From NCBI RefSeq assembly GCF_018129085.1, contig NZ_JAAGBB010000014.1, positions 1 to 64,000 of the forward strand: a stretch of 64,000 nt of DNA. The letters run 5' to 3'. The notes under the pieces are model-generated. The model searched no databases. It worked only from the letters and a program-made list of their open reading frames with translations, and had not been told where the DNA came from. Position numbers and translations under genes: made by a program. Of this stretch, positions 1-8,082 are shown in pieces (position 1 is the stretch's first letter; each line of letters starts with the position of its first letter). Source of the stretch: Plastoroseomonas hellenica. GTDB taxonomy: Bacteria; Pseudomonadota; Alphaproteobacteria; Acetobacterales; Acetobacteraceae.

Positions 1-169
1 CCTGGGCCGCGGTCGCCGGTGCGGCGGGGCGCTGCGTCTGGACCACGCCCGCCGGAGCCGCCGGGGTGGCGCTGCCGCTGGCCGCGGGCGCGGTGCCGCT
101 GGCCATGGCGCCGAAGGAGATGCCCGTCAGCAGGGCGGCGGCGAGGGAAGACTTCAGGCTCTGGCGCAT
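1..169 (-). CDS. Exported protein, N-terminal fragment (cut by window edge)
   Basis: Only the first 56 codons are in the window; the rest lies to the left. The start ATG follows a strong AAGGAGG site at 7-8 bases. The N-terminus has a positive start (MRQSLKSS), a hydrophobic stretch and an Ala-x-Ala-like cleavage region, so it looks like a signal peptide. A low-complexity Ala/Pro/Ser/Thr linker follows. The mature domain is not visible, so no function can be given. Confidence 0.6.
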   Translation of the reverse strand, partial: MRQSLKSSLAAALLTGISFGAMASGTAPAASGSATPAAPAGVVQTQRPAAPATAAQ

Positions 170-322
170 TGGAACCCTCCTTGATTGGGTATGGCGCGAG
201 TGGCGCAAGGAGGAGTTGAGCGGTCGGGCTTGTTCCCCGGAGGGCGCGGGCAGGGTGCTTTCGGGGCGAATGCGGCGCCGCTGCGCGGCCTGCGGCGAAA
301 CCGGGGCGGGTGTGTCGAAGGG

Positions 323-670
323 CTACAATCCCGCGTCGGCAGGCACGAAGATGCCGCCCTCGGCGTCGATCCGCGCCTCCACCTTCTCCAGCAGATCGCC
401 GAAGCAGGGGCCGTGGATGCATTCCCCGTCCTCCACTCGGAACCGCGCCCCATGCGCCGCGCAGATGATGTTCTGCCCCCTGGCGTCGAGGAAGCGGTCC
501 GGTACGGGGTCCAGCGGCAGGCCGATATGCGGGCAGGAATTCACGTAGACGAAGACGGTTTCGCCGCGCCGGACGGCGAAGAGCCCGGTGAAGGCGCCAG
601 GCGCCGCCGGAAACCCCCTCGAGCTGCCATCAGGGATATCCGTCAGGCGGCAAAGCAAGCGCTCGCTCAC
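323..670 (-). CDS. Rieske [2Fe-2S] domain protein
   Basis: This is a small soluble Rieske ferredoxin-like protein of about 115 residues that probably carries electrons or acts as a subunit of an unseen oxygenase. The cluster ligands are clear: C-P-H (about residues 46-48) and C-A-A-H (about 70-73), with the usual spacing. I chose the GTG at 670, which overlaps the stop of the upstream EVE gene as GTGA; a start at 706 would add 12 residues and a 40-bp overlap. It is the last gene of a three-gene set with the EVE and YciI-like genes. No signal peptide or membrane segment is seen. Confidence 0.85.
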   Translation of the reverse strand: MSERLLCRLTDIPDGSSRGFPAAPGAFTGLFAVRRGETVFVYVNSCPHIGLPLDPVPDRFLDARGQNIICAAHGARFRVEDGECIHGPCFGDLLEKVEARIDAEGGIFVPADAGL

Positions 671-1089
671 CCTTTCCAGCCACCCAACTTCGCGATCACC
701 GCCCAATGCGCGTCCGAGATCGGCATCACCGACAGCCGGCTCTGCCGCACCAGCGCGATGCCCTCGAGCTTCGGCTCCGTCTTGATCGTCGCCAGGGTGA
801 CCGGCTTCGGCACCGGGGAGACCGCCTGCACATCCACGCAGACCCAGCGCCCGGTGTCGTCGGTCGGGTCCTGATAGGCTTCCCGCACCACGCGCACCAC
901 GCCCACGATCTCCTTCCCCTCATTGGAATGGTAGAAGAAAGCGAGGTCGCCCTTCTTCATCGCCTTCAGGAAGGCGGCGGCCTGGTGATTGCGGACCCCG
1001 GTCCAGGCCTCGGTGCCGTGCTTGACCTGCTGGTCCCAGGAGAAGGCGTCGGGCTCGCTCTTCACGAGCCAATGCGCGGGCTTGCTCAT
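667..1089 (-). CDS. EVE domain-containing protein
   Basis: The protein has 140 residues and is a single EVE domain, a PUA/YTH-like fold that binds modified bases in nucleic acids. The N-terminal signature HWLVKSEPDAFSW is typical, and the length matches the family of stand-alone thymocyte nuclear protein 1-like bacterial proteins. Its start codon overlaps the stop of the YciI-like gene (ATGA), so the two are translationally coupled. The molecular target is not known from sequence; EVE proteins are often found near stress or restriction functions, but nothing of that kind is adjacent here. Confidence 0.9.
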   Translation of the reverse strand: MSKPAHWLVKSEPDAFSWDQQVKHGTEAWTGVRNHQAAAFLKAMKKGDLAFFYHSNEGKEIVGVVRVVREAYQDPTDDTGRWVCVDVQAVSPVPKPVTLATIKTEPKLEGIALVRQSRLSVMPISDAHWAVIAKLGGWKG

Positions 1090-1379
1090 TCCGCCAGCTT
1101 CCCGTCCTTGAAGACGATCCGATAGGGGTCGATCCGGATCTCCCCGAAGCAGCCCGCCTTGGCGAAGGGATCCTCCGCCACCATCCGCTCGGCCGCTGCC
1201 CGGTCCGGCACATCGACGATCCGGACCGAGCCGATCGAACCGCCCTCGGCATCCATCACCGGCCCGGCCAGCACCAGGGACGCGGCATGCTGCTGCAGGA
1301 AGGCGATATGCGCGGCCCGGACCGCCCGGCGGGCCTCGGCCATGCCCGGCCGGTCAAGAATGCGGATGGCGAAAAGCAT
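1086..1379 (-). CDS. YciI-family protein
   Basis: The 97-residue protein has the YciI/YCII dimeric ferredoxin-like fold features: MLFAIRILDRPG at the start, a conserved His in RAAHIAFL, and the DPF-KAG stretch followed by IRIDPYRIVF. The ATG at 1379 is preceded by GAGGGGA about 11 bases upstream and is preferred over an upstream in-frame ATG at 1415. It heads the YciI-EVE-Rieske set and is divergent from ccmC. The precise function is unknown for most members; some are enzymes acting on small aromatic compounds. Confidence 0.85.
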   Translation of the reverse strand: MLFAIRILDRPGMAEARRAVRAAHIAFLQQHAASLVLAGPVMDAEGGSIGSVRIVDVPDRAAAERMVAEDPFAKAGCFGEIRIDPYRIVFKDGKLAE

Positions 1380-1464
1380 GGCGGAAGAGGTCCCCTCGTT
1401 GCGCCGCCGGGCCATGACGAAGGCGCGCCTTCAAACCGCAGCGGTTAGCCACTAGTTTGCGCCC

Positions 1465-2274
1465 GTGACCGCCAGTCCCCAAGCCCCTGCCGCGCCGATC
1501 GCACCCGGCCGAAGCCTGCACCGCTTCGCCAATCCCGGCCGCTTCCTGCGGGCGACGGACAGGGTCATGCCCTGGCTCTGGGCCGCGGCGCTGCTGGTGC
1601 TCGGCATCGGGCTGGCCTGGGCCCTGCTCTTCTCGCCGCCCGACTGGCAGCAGGGCGAGACGGTCCGCATCATGTATGTCCATGTGCCGATGGCCTGGCT
1701 GGCGATGGGCGGCTATGCCGGACTCGCCATCGCCTCCGTGCTGTCGCTGGTCTGGCGCCACCCGCTGGCCGATCTCGCGGCGCGGGAGCTCTCGCCGGTC
1801 GGGGCCGCCATCACCGCGCTCTGCCTCGCCACCGGCAGCCTCTGGGGCAAGCCGATGTGGGGCACCTGGTGGGTCTGGGACGCGCGGCTGACCAGCGTGC
1901 TGGTGCTGTTCTTCCTCTGGCTCGGCCACGCCGCCCTGGTCCGCGCCTTCGAGGAGCCGGAGCGTGGCGCGCGCGCCGGCGCCATCCTGGCGCTGATCGG
2001 CGTGGTGAACCTGCCGATTATCAAGTTCTCGGTCGACTGGTGGAACACCCTGCACCAGCCGGCCTCCGTCGCGCGGCTCGGGTCGCCGGGGCTGCATGTC
2101 GACATGCTTTATCCGCTGCTCACCTGCGCGTCGGGCTTCGCCCTGCTCTTCGCGGCACTGGTGCTGGCGCGGGTCAGAAGCGCGGTGATGGAACGGCGCA
2201 TCCGCGGGCTGGAGCTCGCCAGCGCGCGCCGGCATGAGCAGGGCCGATTTTCGGAAGGCGCCATCACGTCATGA
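1465..2274 (+). CDS. ccmC: Heme exporter/heme-handling protein CcmC
   Basis: CcmC is a six-helix inner membrane protein that presents heme to CcmE in System I cytochrome c maturation. The periplasmic WWD tryptophan-rich motif is present as WGTWWVWDARLTS near residue 132. The length of 269 residues is normal for the family. The start is a GTG, as no ATG lies suitably upstream. It begins a seven-gene ccm operon, overlapping ccmD by 4 bp. The usual upstream partners ccmA and ccmB are not here; the gene before it is on the other strand. Confidence 0.95.
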   Translation: MTASPQAPAAPIAPGRSLHRFANPGRFLRATDRVMPWLWAAALLVLGIGLAWALLFSPPDWQQGETVRIMYVHVPMAWLAMGGYAGLAIASVLSLVWRHPLADLAARELSPVGAAITALCLATGSLWGKPMWGTWWVWDARLTSVLVLFFLWLGHAALVRAFEEPERGARAGAILALIGVVNLPIIKFSVDWWNTLHQPASVARLGSPGLHVDMLYPLLTCASGFALLFAALVLARVRSAVMERRIRGLELASARRHEQGRFSEGAITS

Positions 2275-2405
2275 CGCTGCATTGGTGGCATGTGACGATC
2301 AGCTACGGGCTGACGCTCGCGGTCTTCGGGGGGCTCGCCCTTGGCGCCGTGCTGCGCCACCGCGCCGCGCGCGCCCGGCTGGCCGCGCTGGATCCGCGCG
2401 CATGA
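2271..2405 (+). CDS. ccmD: Heme exporter small subunit CcmD
   Basis: This 44-residue protein starts in the ATGA overlap with ccmC and ends in the ATGA overlap with ccmE. It has one hydrophobic helix (about residues 10-28) followed by an Arg/His-rich cytoplasmic tail, which is the normal CcmD layout. CcmD helps release holo-CcmE from the CcmABC complex. The protein is too short and variable for motif-based proof, so position in the operon and topology carry the call. Confidence 0.88.
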   Translation: MTLHWWHVTISYGLTLAVFGGLALGAVLRHRAARARLAALDPRA

Positions 2406-2911
2406 CGAGGAAGCGCCGCCGGCTGATGATGCTCGGGCTCTGCGCGCTTGGCATCGGGACCGCGACCGCGCTGACGCTCACCGCCTTCCAGGACAATCTG
2501 GTCTTCTTTCGCTCCCCCTCCGACATCGCGCGCGAGGCGCCGCGGGATGGCCGCGCCTTCCGGCTCGGCGGCCTCGTCGAGGCCGGCAGCCTGACCCGGG
2601 AGACCGCGGCCGATGGCCGCCCCGCCGCGCGCTTCCGCGTCACCGACGGGCCCCACACCATCACCGTCACCTATGCCGGCGTGCTGCCCGACCTGTTCCG
2701 CGAAGGCCAGGGCGTCGTCGCCCTCGGCCGCCTGACGCCGGACGGCGGCTTCCGCGCCAGCGAGGTGCTGGCCCGCCACGACGAGACCTATATGCCGCCC
2801 GAGGTCGCCGATGCGCTGCGCCGCAGCGGCCACTGGAACCCGTCCCAGGGCGCGGCGCCGCCGGCGGCCACCTGGAACACCGCGCCGCGCAGCACCCGGG
2901 CCGGCGGATGA
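2402..2911 (+). CDS. ccmE: Heme chaperone CcmE
   Basis: CcmE is a membrane-anchored periplasmic chaperone that binds heme covalently and passes it to the CcmFH lyase. The 169-residue protein has one N-terminal anchor after MTRKRRR, the OB-fold core, and the heme-binding His in LARHDETYMPPE. The start overlaps the ccmD stop. The C-terminal tail after residue 140 is Ala/Pro-rich and variable, as is common in the family. Confidence 0.95.
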   Translation: MTRKRRRLMMLGLCALGIGTATALTLTAFQDNLVFFRSPSDIAREAPRDGRAFRLGGLVEAGSLTRETAADGRPAARFRVTDGPHTITVTYAGVLPDLFREGQGVVALGRLTPDGGFRASEVLARHDETYMPPEVADALRRSGHWNPSQGAAPPAATWNTAPRSTRAGG

Positions 2912-4869
2912 TCCCCGAGCTCGGCCATTTCGCGCTGGCGCTCGCCTGCGCCATCGCGCTGTTCCAGACGGTCGTGCCGATCTGGGGCGCGCAACGCGGC
3001 GCCGCGCGCGCCATGGCGCTGGCGCCGGCACTCGCCACCGCGCAGCTCATCGCGGTCGCCGCCGGTTTCGGCGCGCTGATCTGGTCCTTCGTGGTCAACG
3101 ACACGACCGTCTCCGCGGTCGTCGCCAACAGCCATTCGGCCAAGCCGCTGCTTTACAAGATCTCCGGCGCCTGGGGGAACCATGAGGGCTCGATGGTCCT
3201 CTGGGTGCTGATCCTCGCACTCTGCGGCGGCGCCGTCGCCGGCTTCGGGCGCAACCTGCCGAGCGCGCTGCAGGCGCGGGTGATCGGCGTGCTGGGCGCC
3301 ATCGCGGTCGGATTCCACGCCTTCATCCTGCTGACCAGCAACCCCTTCGACCGCGTCTGGCCGCCGGCCGCCGAGGGGCAGGGGCTGAACCCGGTGCTGC
3401 AGGATCCCGGCCTCGCCTTCCATCCGCCGCTGCTCTACCTCGGCTATGTCGGCTATGCCGTGACCTTCGCCTTCGCGATCGCAGCACTCCTGGAAGGCCG
3501 CGTCGATGCGGCCTGGGGGCGCTGGGTGCGGCCCTGGTCCCTCGCTGCCTGGAGCTTCCTGACGCTCGGCATCGCGCTCGGCTCCTGGTGGGCCTATTAC
3601 GAACTCGGCTGGGGCGGTTTCTGGTTCTGGGACCCGGTCGAGAACGCATCGCTGCTGCCCTGGCTCGCCGGCGCCGCGCTGCTGCATTCGGCGATCGTGG
3701 TCGAGAAGCGCGAGGCGCTGAAGACCTGGACCGTGCTGCTGGCGATCCTCGCCTTCGCGATGTCGCTGCTCGGCACCTTCCTGGTGCGCTCCGGCGTGCT
3801 GAATTCGGTGCACGCCTTCGCCAATGACCCGGCACGCGGCCTTTTTATCCTGGTGTTGCTGATGATCTATGTCGGCGGCGCCTTCGCGCTGTTCGGCTGG
3901 CGCGCGGGGCGCCTCGCGCCGATCGGCATCTTCGCCCCGGTCTCGCGCGAGGGCGCGCTGGTGCTGAACAACCTGCTGCTCTGCTCGATCCTCGCGGTGG
4001 TGCTGGTCGGCACGCTCTACCCGATGTTCGCCGACATCCTGATGGGTGCCCGCATCTCCGTGGGGCCGCCCTTCTTCAACAGCGCGACGGCGCCGCTGGC
4101 GCTGCCGCTGGTCGCCGCCATGGCGGTCGGCCCGATGCTGCCCTGGAAGCGCGCGGGGCTGTTCGGCGCGCTGCAGCGCCTCTGGTGGGCGATGGCGGCC
4201 GCCCTCGCGGTCGCGCTGATCGCGCTGCTGCTGACCGGCAGCCCGGTCTGGCCGGCGATCGGCTTCGGCGCCGCGATCTGGGTCGTCGCCGGCGCCGCGG
4301 CCGACATCCTCGACCGCAGCGGCGCCTTCCGCACCACCGCGCGCAACGCCTTCAACCGCGCCCGCAACCTGCCGCGCGGCGCCTGGGGGGCGGCGCTCGC
4401 GCATGCCGGGCTCGGCGTCACCATCGCGGGCATGGCCGGCATGGGGCTTGCGACCGATACCCTCGTCGCGCTCCGCCCCGGGGAGCGCGCCCGCCTCGCC
4501 GGCTATGAATGGCGGCTGGAGAGCGTGCGTGATGTCGCCGGCCCCAACTGGTCGGCACGCCGCGCCACCGTCACGGTGCGCGATGCCGGCGCGACCGTGA
4601 CGGTGCTGGAGCCCGAGCGCCGGTCCTTCCCCGTGGCCCGCATGACCACCACCGAAGCCGCGATCCACACCAACATCTTCCGCGACCTCTATGCGGTGCT
4701 CGGCGAGGAGCGTGACGGCGCCGCCGTGCTGCGCCTGCACCACAACCCGCTGGCGCCCTGGATCTGGCTCGGTGCGCTGGTGATGGCGGCCGGCGGCGCA
4801 CTCTCGCTCTCCGACCGTCGCGCCCGCGTCGCCGCGCCGGCGCCCAAGGGAGCGACGCAGACCGTATGA
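2908..4869 (+). CDS. ccmF: Cytochrome c heme lyase subunit CcmF
   Basis: CcmF is the large integral membrane subunit that attaches heme to apocytochrome c together with CcmH and CcmI. The 653-residue length is typical, with about 15 hydrophobic segments. The periplasmic WWD domain is clear as WGGFWFWDPVENAS near residue 234, and histidines for heme b lie in the flanking segments. The ATG at 2908 overlaps the ccmE stop by 4 bp; the open frame continues upstream but that part is a shadow of ccmE. Confidence 0.96.
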   Translation: MIPELGHFALALACAIALFQTVVPIWGAQRGAARAMALAPALATAQLIAVAAGFGALIWSFVVNDTTVSAVVANSHSAKPLLYKISGAWGNHEGSMVLWVLILALCGGAVAGFGRNLPSALQARVIGVLGAIAVGFHAFILLTSNPFDRVWPPAAEGQGLNPVLQDPGLAFHPPLLYLGYVGYAVTFAFAIAALLEGRVDAAWGRWVRPWSLAAWSFLTLGIALGSWWAYYELGWGGFWFWDPVENASLLPWLAGAALLHSAIVVEKREALKTWTVLLAILAFAMSLLGTFLVRSGVLNSVHAFANDPARGLFILVLLMIYVGGAFALFGWRAGRLAPIGIFAPVSREGALVLNNLLLCSILAVVLVGTLYPMFADILMGARISVGPPFFNSATAPLALPLVAAMAVGPMLPWKRAGLFGALQRLWWAMAAALAVALIALLLTGSPVWPAIGFGAAIWVVAGAAADILDRSGAFRTTARNAFNRARNLPRGAWGAALAHAGLGVTIAGMAGMGLATDTLVALRPGERARLAGYEWRLESVRDVAGPNWSARRATVTVRDAGATVTVLEPERRSFPVARMTTTEAAIHTNIFRDLYAVLGEERDGAAVLRLHHNPLAPWIWLGALVMAAGGALSLSDRRARVAAPAPKGATQTV

Positions 4870-5438
4870 GCGATGCCCCCAAGCCACGCCGCCGCTGGCT
4901 GCTTTACGCGCCGCTCGGCATCGCCATGGCCGGCAGCGCGGGCTTCTACGCCATGCTGCGCGGCCTGCAATCCGGCAGCTACGACCCGCGCGGGGTGCCA
5001 TCCCAGCTCGTCGGCCGGACGGCGCCTGGCTTCGACCTGCCGCCACTCGAGAGCGCCAACCTGCCGGCGCTGGCGGATGCCGACCTGCGCGGTGTCGGCC
5101 GACCCTTCCTGGTGAATTTCTGGGCGAGCTGGTGCGTGCCCTGCATCGTCGAGCATCCGCAGCTCATGCACCTGGCGCGCCGGGGCGTGCCGGTCTTCGG
5201 CATCAACTACAAGGACCGCGCACCCGACGCGCAGACCTTCCTGACCCGCCACGGCAACCCCTTCCGCCGCCTCGGCCGCGACGAGCCGGGACGCGTCGCC
5301 ATCGACTGGGGCGTCTATGGCGTGCCGGAGACCTATCTCCTCGACAAGGACGGCATCGTGCGCTGGCGCTGGGCGGGCCCGGTGACGCCCGAGGTGCTGG
5401 AGCAGGACATCGGCCCTCTGCTGCGGCGCTATGCATGA
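4866..5438 (+). CDS. ccmG: Thiol:disulfide interchange protein CcmG (DsbE)
   Basis: This 190-residue membrane-anchored thioredoxin reduces apocytochrome c heme-binding cysteines before heme ligation. One N-terminal transmembrane segment (about residues 12-30) precedes a thioredoxin fold with the WCVPC active site at residues 89-93 and the cis-Pro region YGVPETYLLD. The start overlaps the ccmF stop by 4 bp. The family is also called DsbE. Confidence 0.95.
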   Translation: MSDAPKPRRRWLLYAPLGIAMAGSAGFYAMLRGLQSGSYDPRGVPSQLVGRTAPGFDLPPLESANLPALADADLRGVGRPFLVNFWASWCVPCIVEHPQLMHLARRGVPVFGINYKDRAPDAQTFLTRHGNPFRRLGRDEPGRVAIDWGVYGVPETYLLDKDGIVRWRWAGPVTPEVLEQDIGPLLRRYA

Positions 5439-6022
5439 TGGGTATTTTTTCTGCCCTCAAACGCGTCGTGCCGAAGGCACGCTCTTCGCGTGACGCGCAG
5501 GCCTCCGGCCTGCTTGGCTTCGCCGGACTACCGGCGGCGCCCATTCGGGCGCTCGGTCCGAGGCTCTGCTTCGTACCGCTGATGTTGCTGCTGGCCGTGC
5601 CTGCTTTCGCCGCAGTGGGCACGCCGGAGGAGCGCCTGCCCGATCCCGCGCAGGAAGCCCGCGCCGAGGCCATCGGGCGGCAGCTCCGCTGCCTCGTCTG
5701 CCAGAACCAGTCGATCGAGGACAGCGACGCCGACCTTGCCCGCGACCTGCGCCGCGTCGTGCGGGAGCGCGTGGCGGCCGGTGAGGACAGCACCCGCGTC
5801 ATTGATTTCGTCCATGCCCGCTACGGCGATTTCGTGCTGCTGCGCCCGCCGGTGAACGCCGTCACCGCGCTGCTCTGGGCGACGCCGGCGATCGCGCTCG
5901 GCGGCGGCATTCTCGCGATCCTGCTGATGCGCCGGCGCATCGCCGCGACGCCGGAGCCCGCCCCCCTGACCGAGGCCGAACGCACCCGCCTCGCCGAGCT
6001 CGACGAGACGCCGCGCGTATGA
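5435..6022 (+). CDS. ccmH: Cytochrome c maturation protein CcmH, with unusual N-terminal extension
   Basis: CcmH is a membrane-anchored thiol oxidoreductase that works with CcmF. The LRCLVCQNQ motif holds the redox pair (C86 and C89), followed by the helical domain and a C-terminal membrane segment. From the first ATG, overlapping the ccmG stop, the protein has 195 residues, about 45 more than usual. Residues 10-48 are not signal-like and are encoded by a hairpin-rich stretch (about 5466-5570) resembling a repeat element found at three other places here. An internal ATG at 5582 would give 146 residues but too short a signal peptide. Confidence 0.9.
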   Translation: MMGIFSALKRVVPKARSSRDAQASGLLGFAGLPAAPIRALGPRLCFVPLMLLLAVPAFAAVGTPEERLPDPAQEARAEAIGRQLRCLVCQNQSIEDSDADLARDLRRVVRERVAAGEDSTRVIDFVHARYGDFVLLRPPVNAVTALLWATPAIALGGGILAILLMRRRIAATPEPAPLTEAERTRLAELDETPRV

Positions 6023-6816
6023 CTTGGTTGCTGATCGCGATCCTCGCCGTCCTGGCGTTGGCGCCGCTCGCCCTCGCGCTGCTGCGCCCGCCGCACCCGC
6101 GCGGCCGCGCCGAGGCCGACCGCGCCCTCTACGCCGCACAGCGCGCCGAGCTCGACCGCGAACACGCGGAGGGCCGCATGGACGAAGCCTCCCATCGCGC
6201 CGCCCTGCTGGAACTTCAGCGCCGCCTGCTCGCGGCGCCGCAGGCCGACCCTGCCGCGCCGCAGGCGCGGCGCGCGTCCCGCCCCCTGCTCGCGGTGCTG
6301 GCGCTGGTGCCGCTGCTGGCGCTCGGCCTCTATCTGCTGCGCGGCACGCCCGACATGCCCTCCGCCCCTTATACGCTGCGCCATGAGGTGGCGGAGCAGG
6401 AGGAAGCGCTAGTCGGAGCACTGCGCGCGCGTCTGGCGCAGGTCGATCCGACGAGCGATGGCGCGCGGCAGGGCTATGTGCTGCTCGGCAATGCTGAACG
6501 CTCGCGCGGCCGCTTCGATGCGGCGGCAGAGGCCTGGACCCGCGCCCTGGCAGCCCGCTTCGACCCTGGCCTCGCCGGCGATGTCGCCGAGATCGAGATC
6601 GAACGCGGCCGCCCCGAAGCGGCCGCACCGCTGCTCGCGCGCGCGCTGTCGGAGCGCCCGGGCGACCCCCGGCTGCGCTTCCTGTCAGGCCTCGCGGAAG
6701 CCCGCGCCGGCCGGCCCGAATCGGCGCGCACCACATGGCAGGCCCTGCTTGCCGACGCACCGCCGGAAGCCCCCTGGCGCAGCCTGGTGCAACGCCAGCT
6801 CGACACGCTGCCGTGA
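6019..6816 (+). CDS. ccmI: Cytochrome c maturation protein CcmI
   Basis: CcmI is an apocytochrome c chaperone that recruits substrate to the CcmFH lyase. The 265-residue protein has a transmembrane segment at the start, a cytoplasmic loop rich in Arg and Glu, a second segment near residues 94-112, and a periplasmic TPR-like C-terminal domain (YVLLGNAERSRGRFDAAAE). The start overlaps ccmH by 4 bp. It closes the ccm operon. Confidence 0.92.
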   Translation: MTWLLIAILAVLALAPLALALLRPPHPRGRAEADRALYAAQRAELDREHAEGRMDEASHRAALLELQRRLLAAPQADPAAPQARRASRPLLAVLALVPLLALGLYLLRGTPDMPSAPYTLRHEVAEQEEALVGALRARLAQVDPTSDGARQGYVLLGNAERSRGRFDAAAEAWTRALAARFDPGLAGDVAEIEIERGRPEAAAPLLARALSERPGDPRLRFLSGLAEARAGRPESARTTWQALLADAPPEAPWRSLVQRQLDTLP

Positions 6817-6899
6817 GACCGAGCCGGAGAGGGCCAGCCCCCCTCCCGGTCGCCGCCACACAGGTTGACGCCGCGTTGCGCCCGTCCCATGCGCTGTGC

Positions 6900-8078
6900 G
6901 TGCCCCGTCCTGCCGATCTCTCCATCCTGCCCTGGCTCTCGGCCGCGGCATTCGCCGCCGGCTGCGGCATGCGTCTGCTCGATCCGTTGCTGCCGATGGT
7001 GGCCGGCGATTTCGGAACGACGGTCGGCGCTGCCTCCACGGTGATCGCCGCCTTTGCCCTCGCCTATGGCGCGGGGCAGGTGGTGGTGGGGCCGGTCGGC
7101 GACCGGCAGGGCAAGCTGCGCGTGGTCTGGCTGGCGCTGCTGCTCTACGGCCTCTGCACCGCCGCCTGCGCGCTGGCCTGGAGCCTTGGCGCCATGGTGG
7201 CGCTGCGCGTGCTGACCGGTGCCGTCGCTGGAGCCATCATCCCGGTCTCCATCGCCTGGATCGGCGACAACGTGCCCTACCAGGACCGCCAGGCGATGCT
7301 CGGGCGCTTCCTGACCGGCATGGTGCTGGCGCAGCTCCTGGCCGGGCCGGTTTCCGGCGTGGTCGGCGAGCATTTCGGCTGGCGCGCTTCCTTCCTGGTG
7401 TTGGGCGTCATGGCGCTGGTCGTCGCGCTGGCCCTGGCATTGCGGCTCGGCGGCGCGTTGTGGCGGAAGCCGGAGAGGGCGGAAGGTGGCGGTGGCGTCG
7501 CGGGCTATTACGCCATCCTGCGGCGCCGCACCGGCCGACGGCTGCTGGCGGCCGCCTTCATCGACGGCTTCTGCCTGTTCGGCGGCGCCTTCCCCTTCAT
7601 CGGCGCCTATCTGATCGAGCGCTTCCACCTTTCCGCCGCCGAGGCGGGCTTCGTGGTCGCTGGCTTCGGCATCGGCGCCTTCGCCTATACCCGCCTCGCC
7701 CGATGGCTGATCGGACGGTTCGGGGAACGCGGGCTGATCCTGATCGGCGGCGTCGCGCTGTTCGGCCTGCTCGGGGCCATGGCGGTCGCACCGGTGTGGT
7801 GGCTGGTGGCGGGCCTGCAGGTGCCGGCTGGGCTCGCTTTCTTCGCCTTCCACGGCGTGCTGCAAACCCGCGCGACGGAAGCGTTGCCGGAGGCGCGCGC
7901 GACCGCGGTTTCGGCCTTCGCCATGGCGCTGTTCTTCGGCCAGAGCCTGGGGTCGCTCGGCTTCGGCCTGGTCATCGGCCTGGCCGGCTACGGCGCCGGC
8001 CTCGGCCTTGCCGCGCTGGTCGTCCTGGCGCTCGCGATCTGGACGCAGCGGGTGCTGTTCGCGCGGCCGGCAGGGTAG
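6900..8078 (+). CDS. MFS transporter
   Basis: This is a 12-helix major facilitator of about 392 residues. The motif between helices 2 and 3 is clear as GPVGDRQGKLRV (canonical G-x-x-x-D-R-x-G-R/K), and the second half repeats the helix pattern. The substrate cannot be read from the sequence; the layout resembles drug or sugar efflux carriers of the DHA1 type. I chose a GTG at 6900, which places helix 1 near the N-terminus; a GTG at 6813, overlapping the ccmI stop as GTGA, would add 29 residues that do not look membrane-related. Confidence 0.85.
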   Translation: MPRPADLSILPWLSAAAFAAGCGMRLLDPLLPMVAGDFGTTVGAASTVIAAFALAYGAGQVVVGPVGDRQGKLRVVWLALLLYGLCTAACALAWSLGAMVALRVLTGAVAGAIIPVSIAWIGDNVPYQDRQAMLGRFLTGMVLAQLLAGPVSGVVGEHFGWRASFLVLGVMALVVALALALRLGGALWRKPERAEGGGGVAGYYAILRRRTGRRLLAAAFIDGFCLFGGAFPFIGAYLIERFHLSAAEAGFVVAGFGIGAFAYTRLARWLIGRFGERGLILIGGVALFGLLGAMAVAPVWWLVAGLQVPAGLAFFAFHGVLQTRATEALPEARATAVSAFAMALFFGQSLGSLGFGLVIGLAGYGAGLGLAALVVLALAIWTQRVLFARPAG

Positions 8079-8082
8079 GCCT

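Noticed and set aside
2788-5046. A 752-codon minus-strand frame opposite ccmF
   Set aside because: It is Arg/Gly/Ala/Gln-rich without any domain pattern and lies opposite the strongly supported ccmE-ccmF-ccmG genes.
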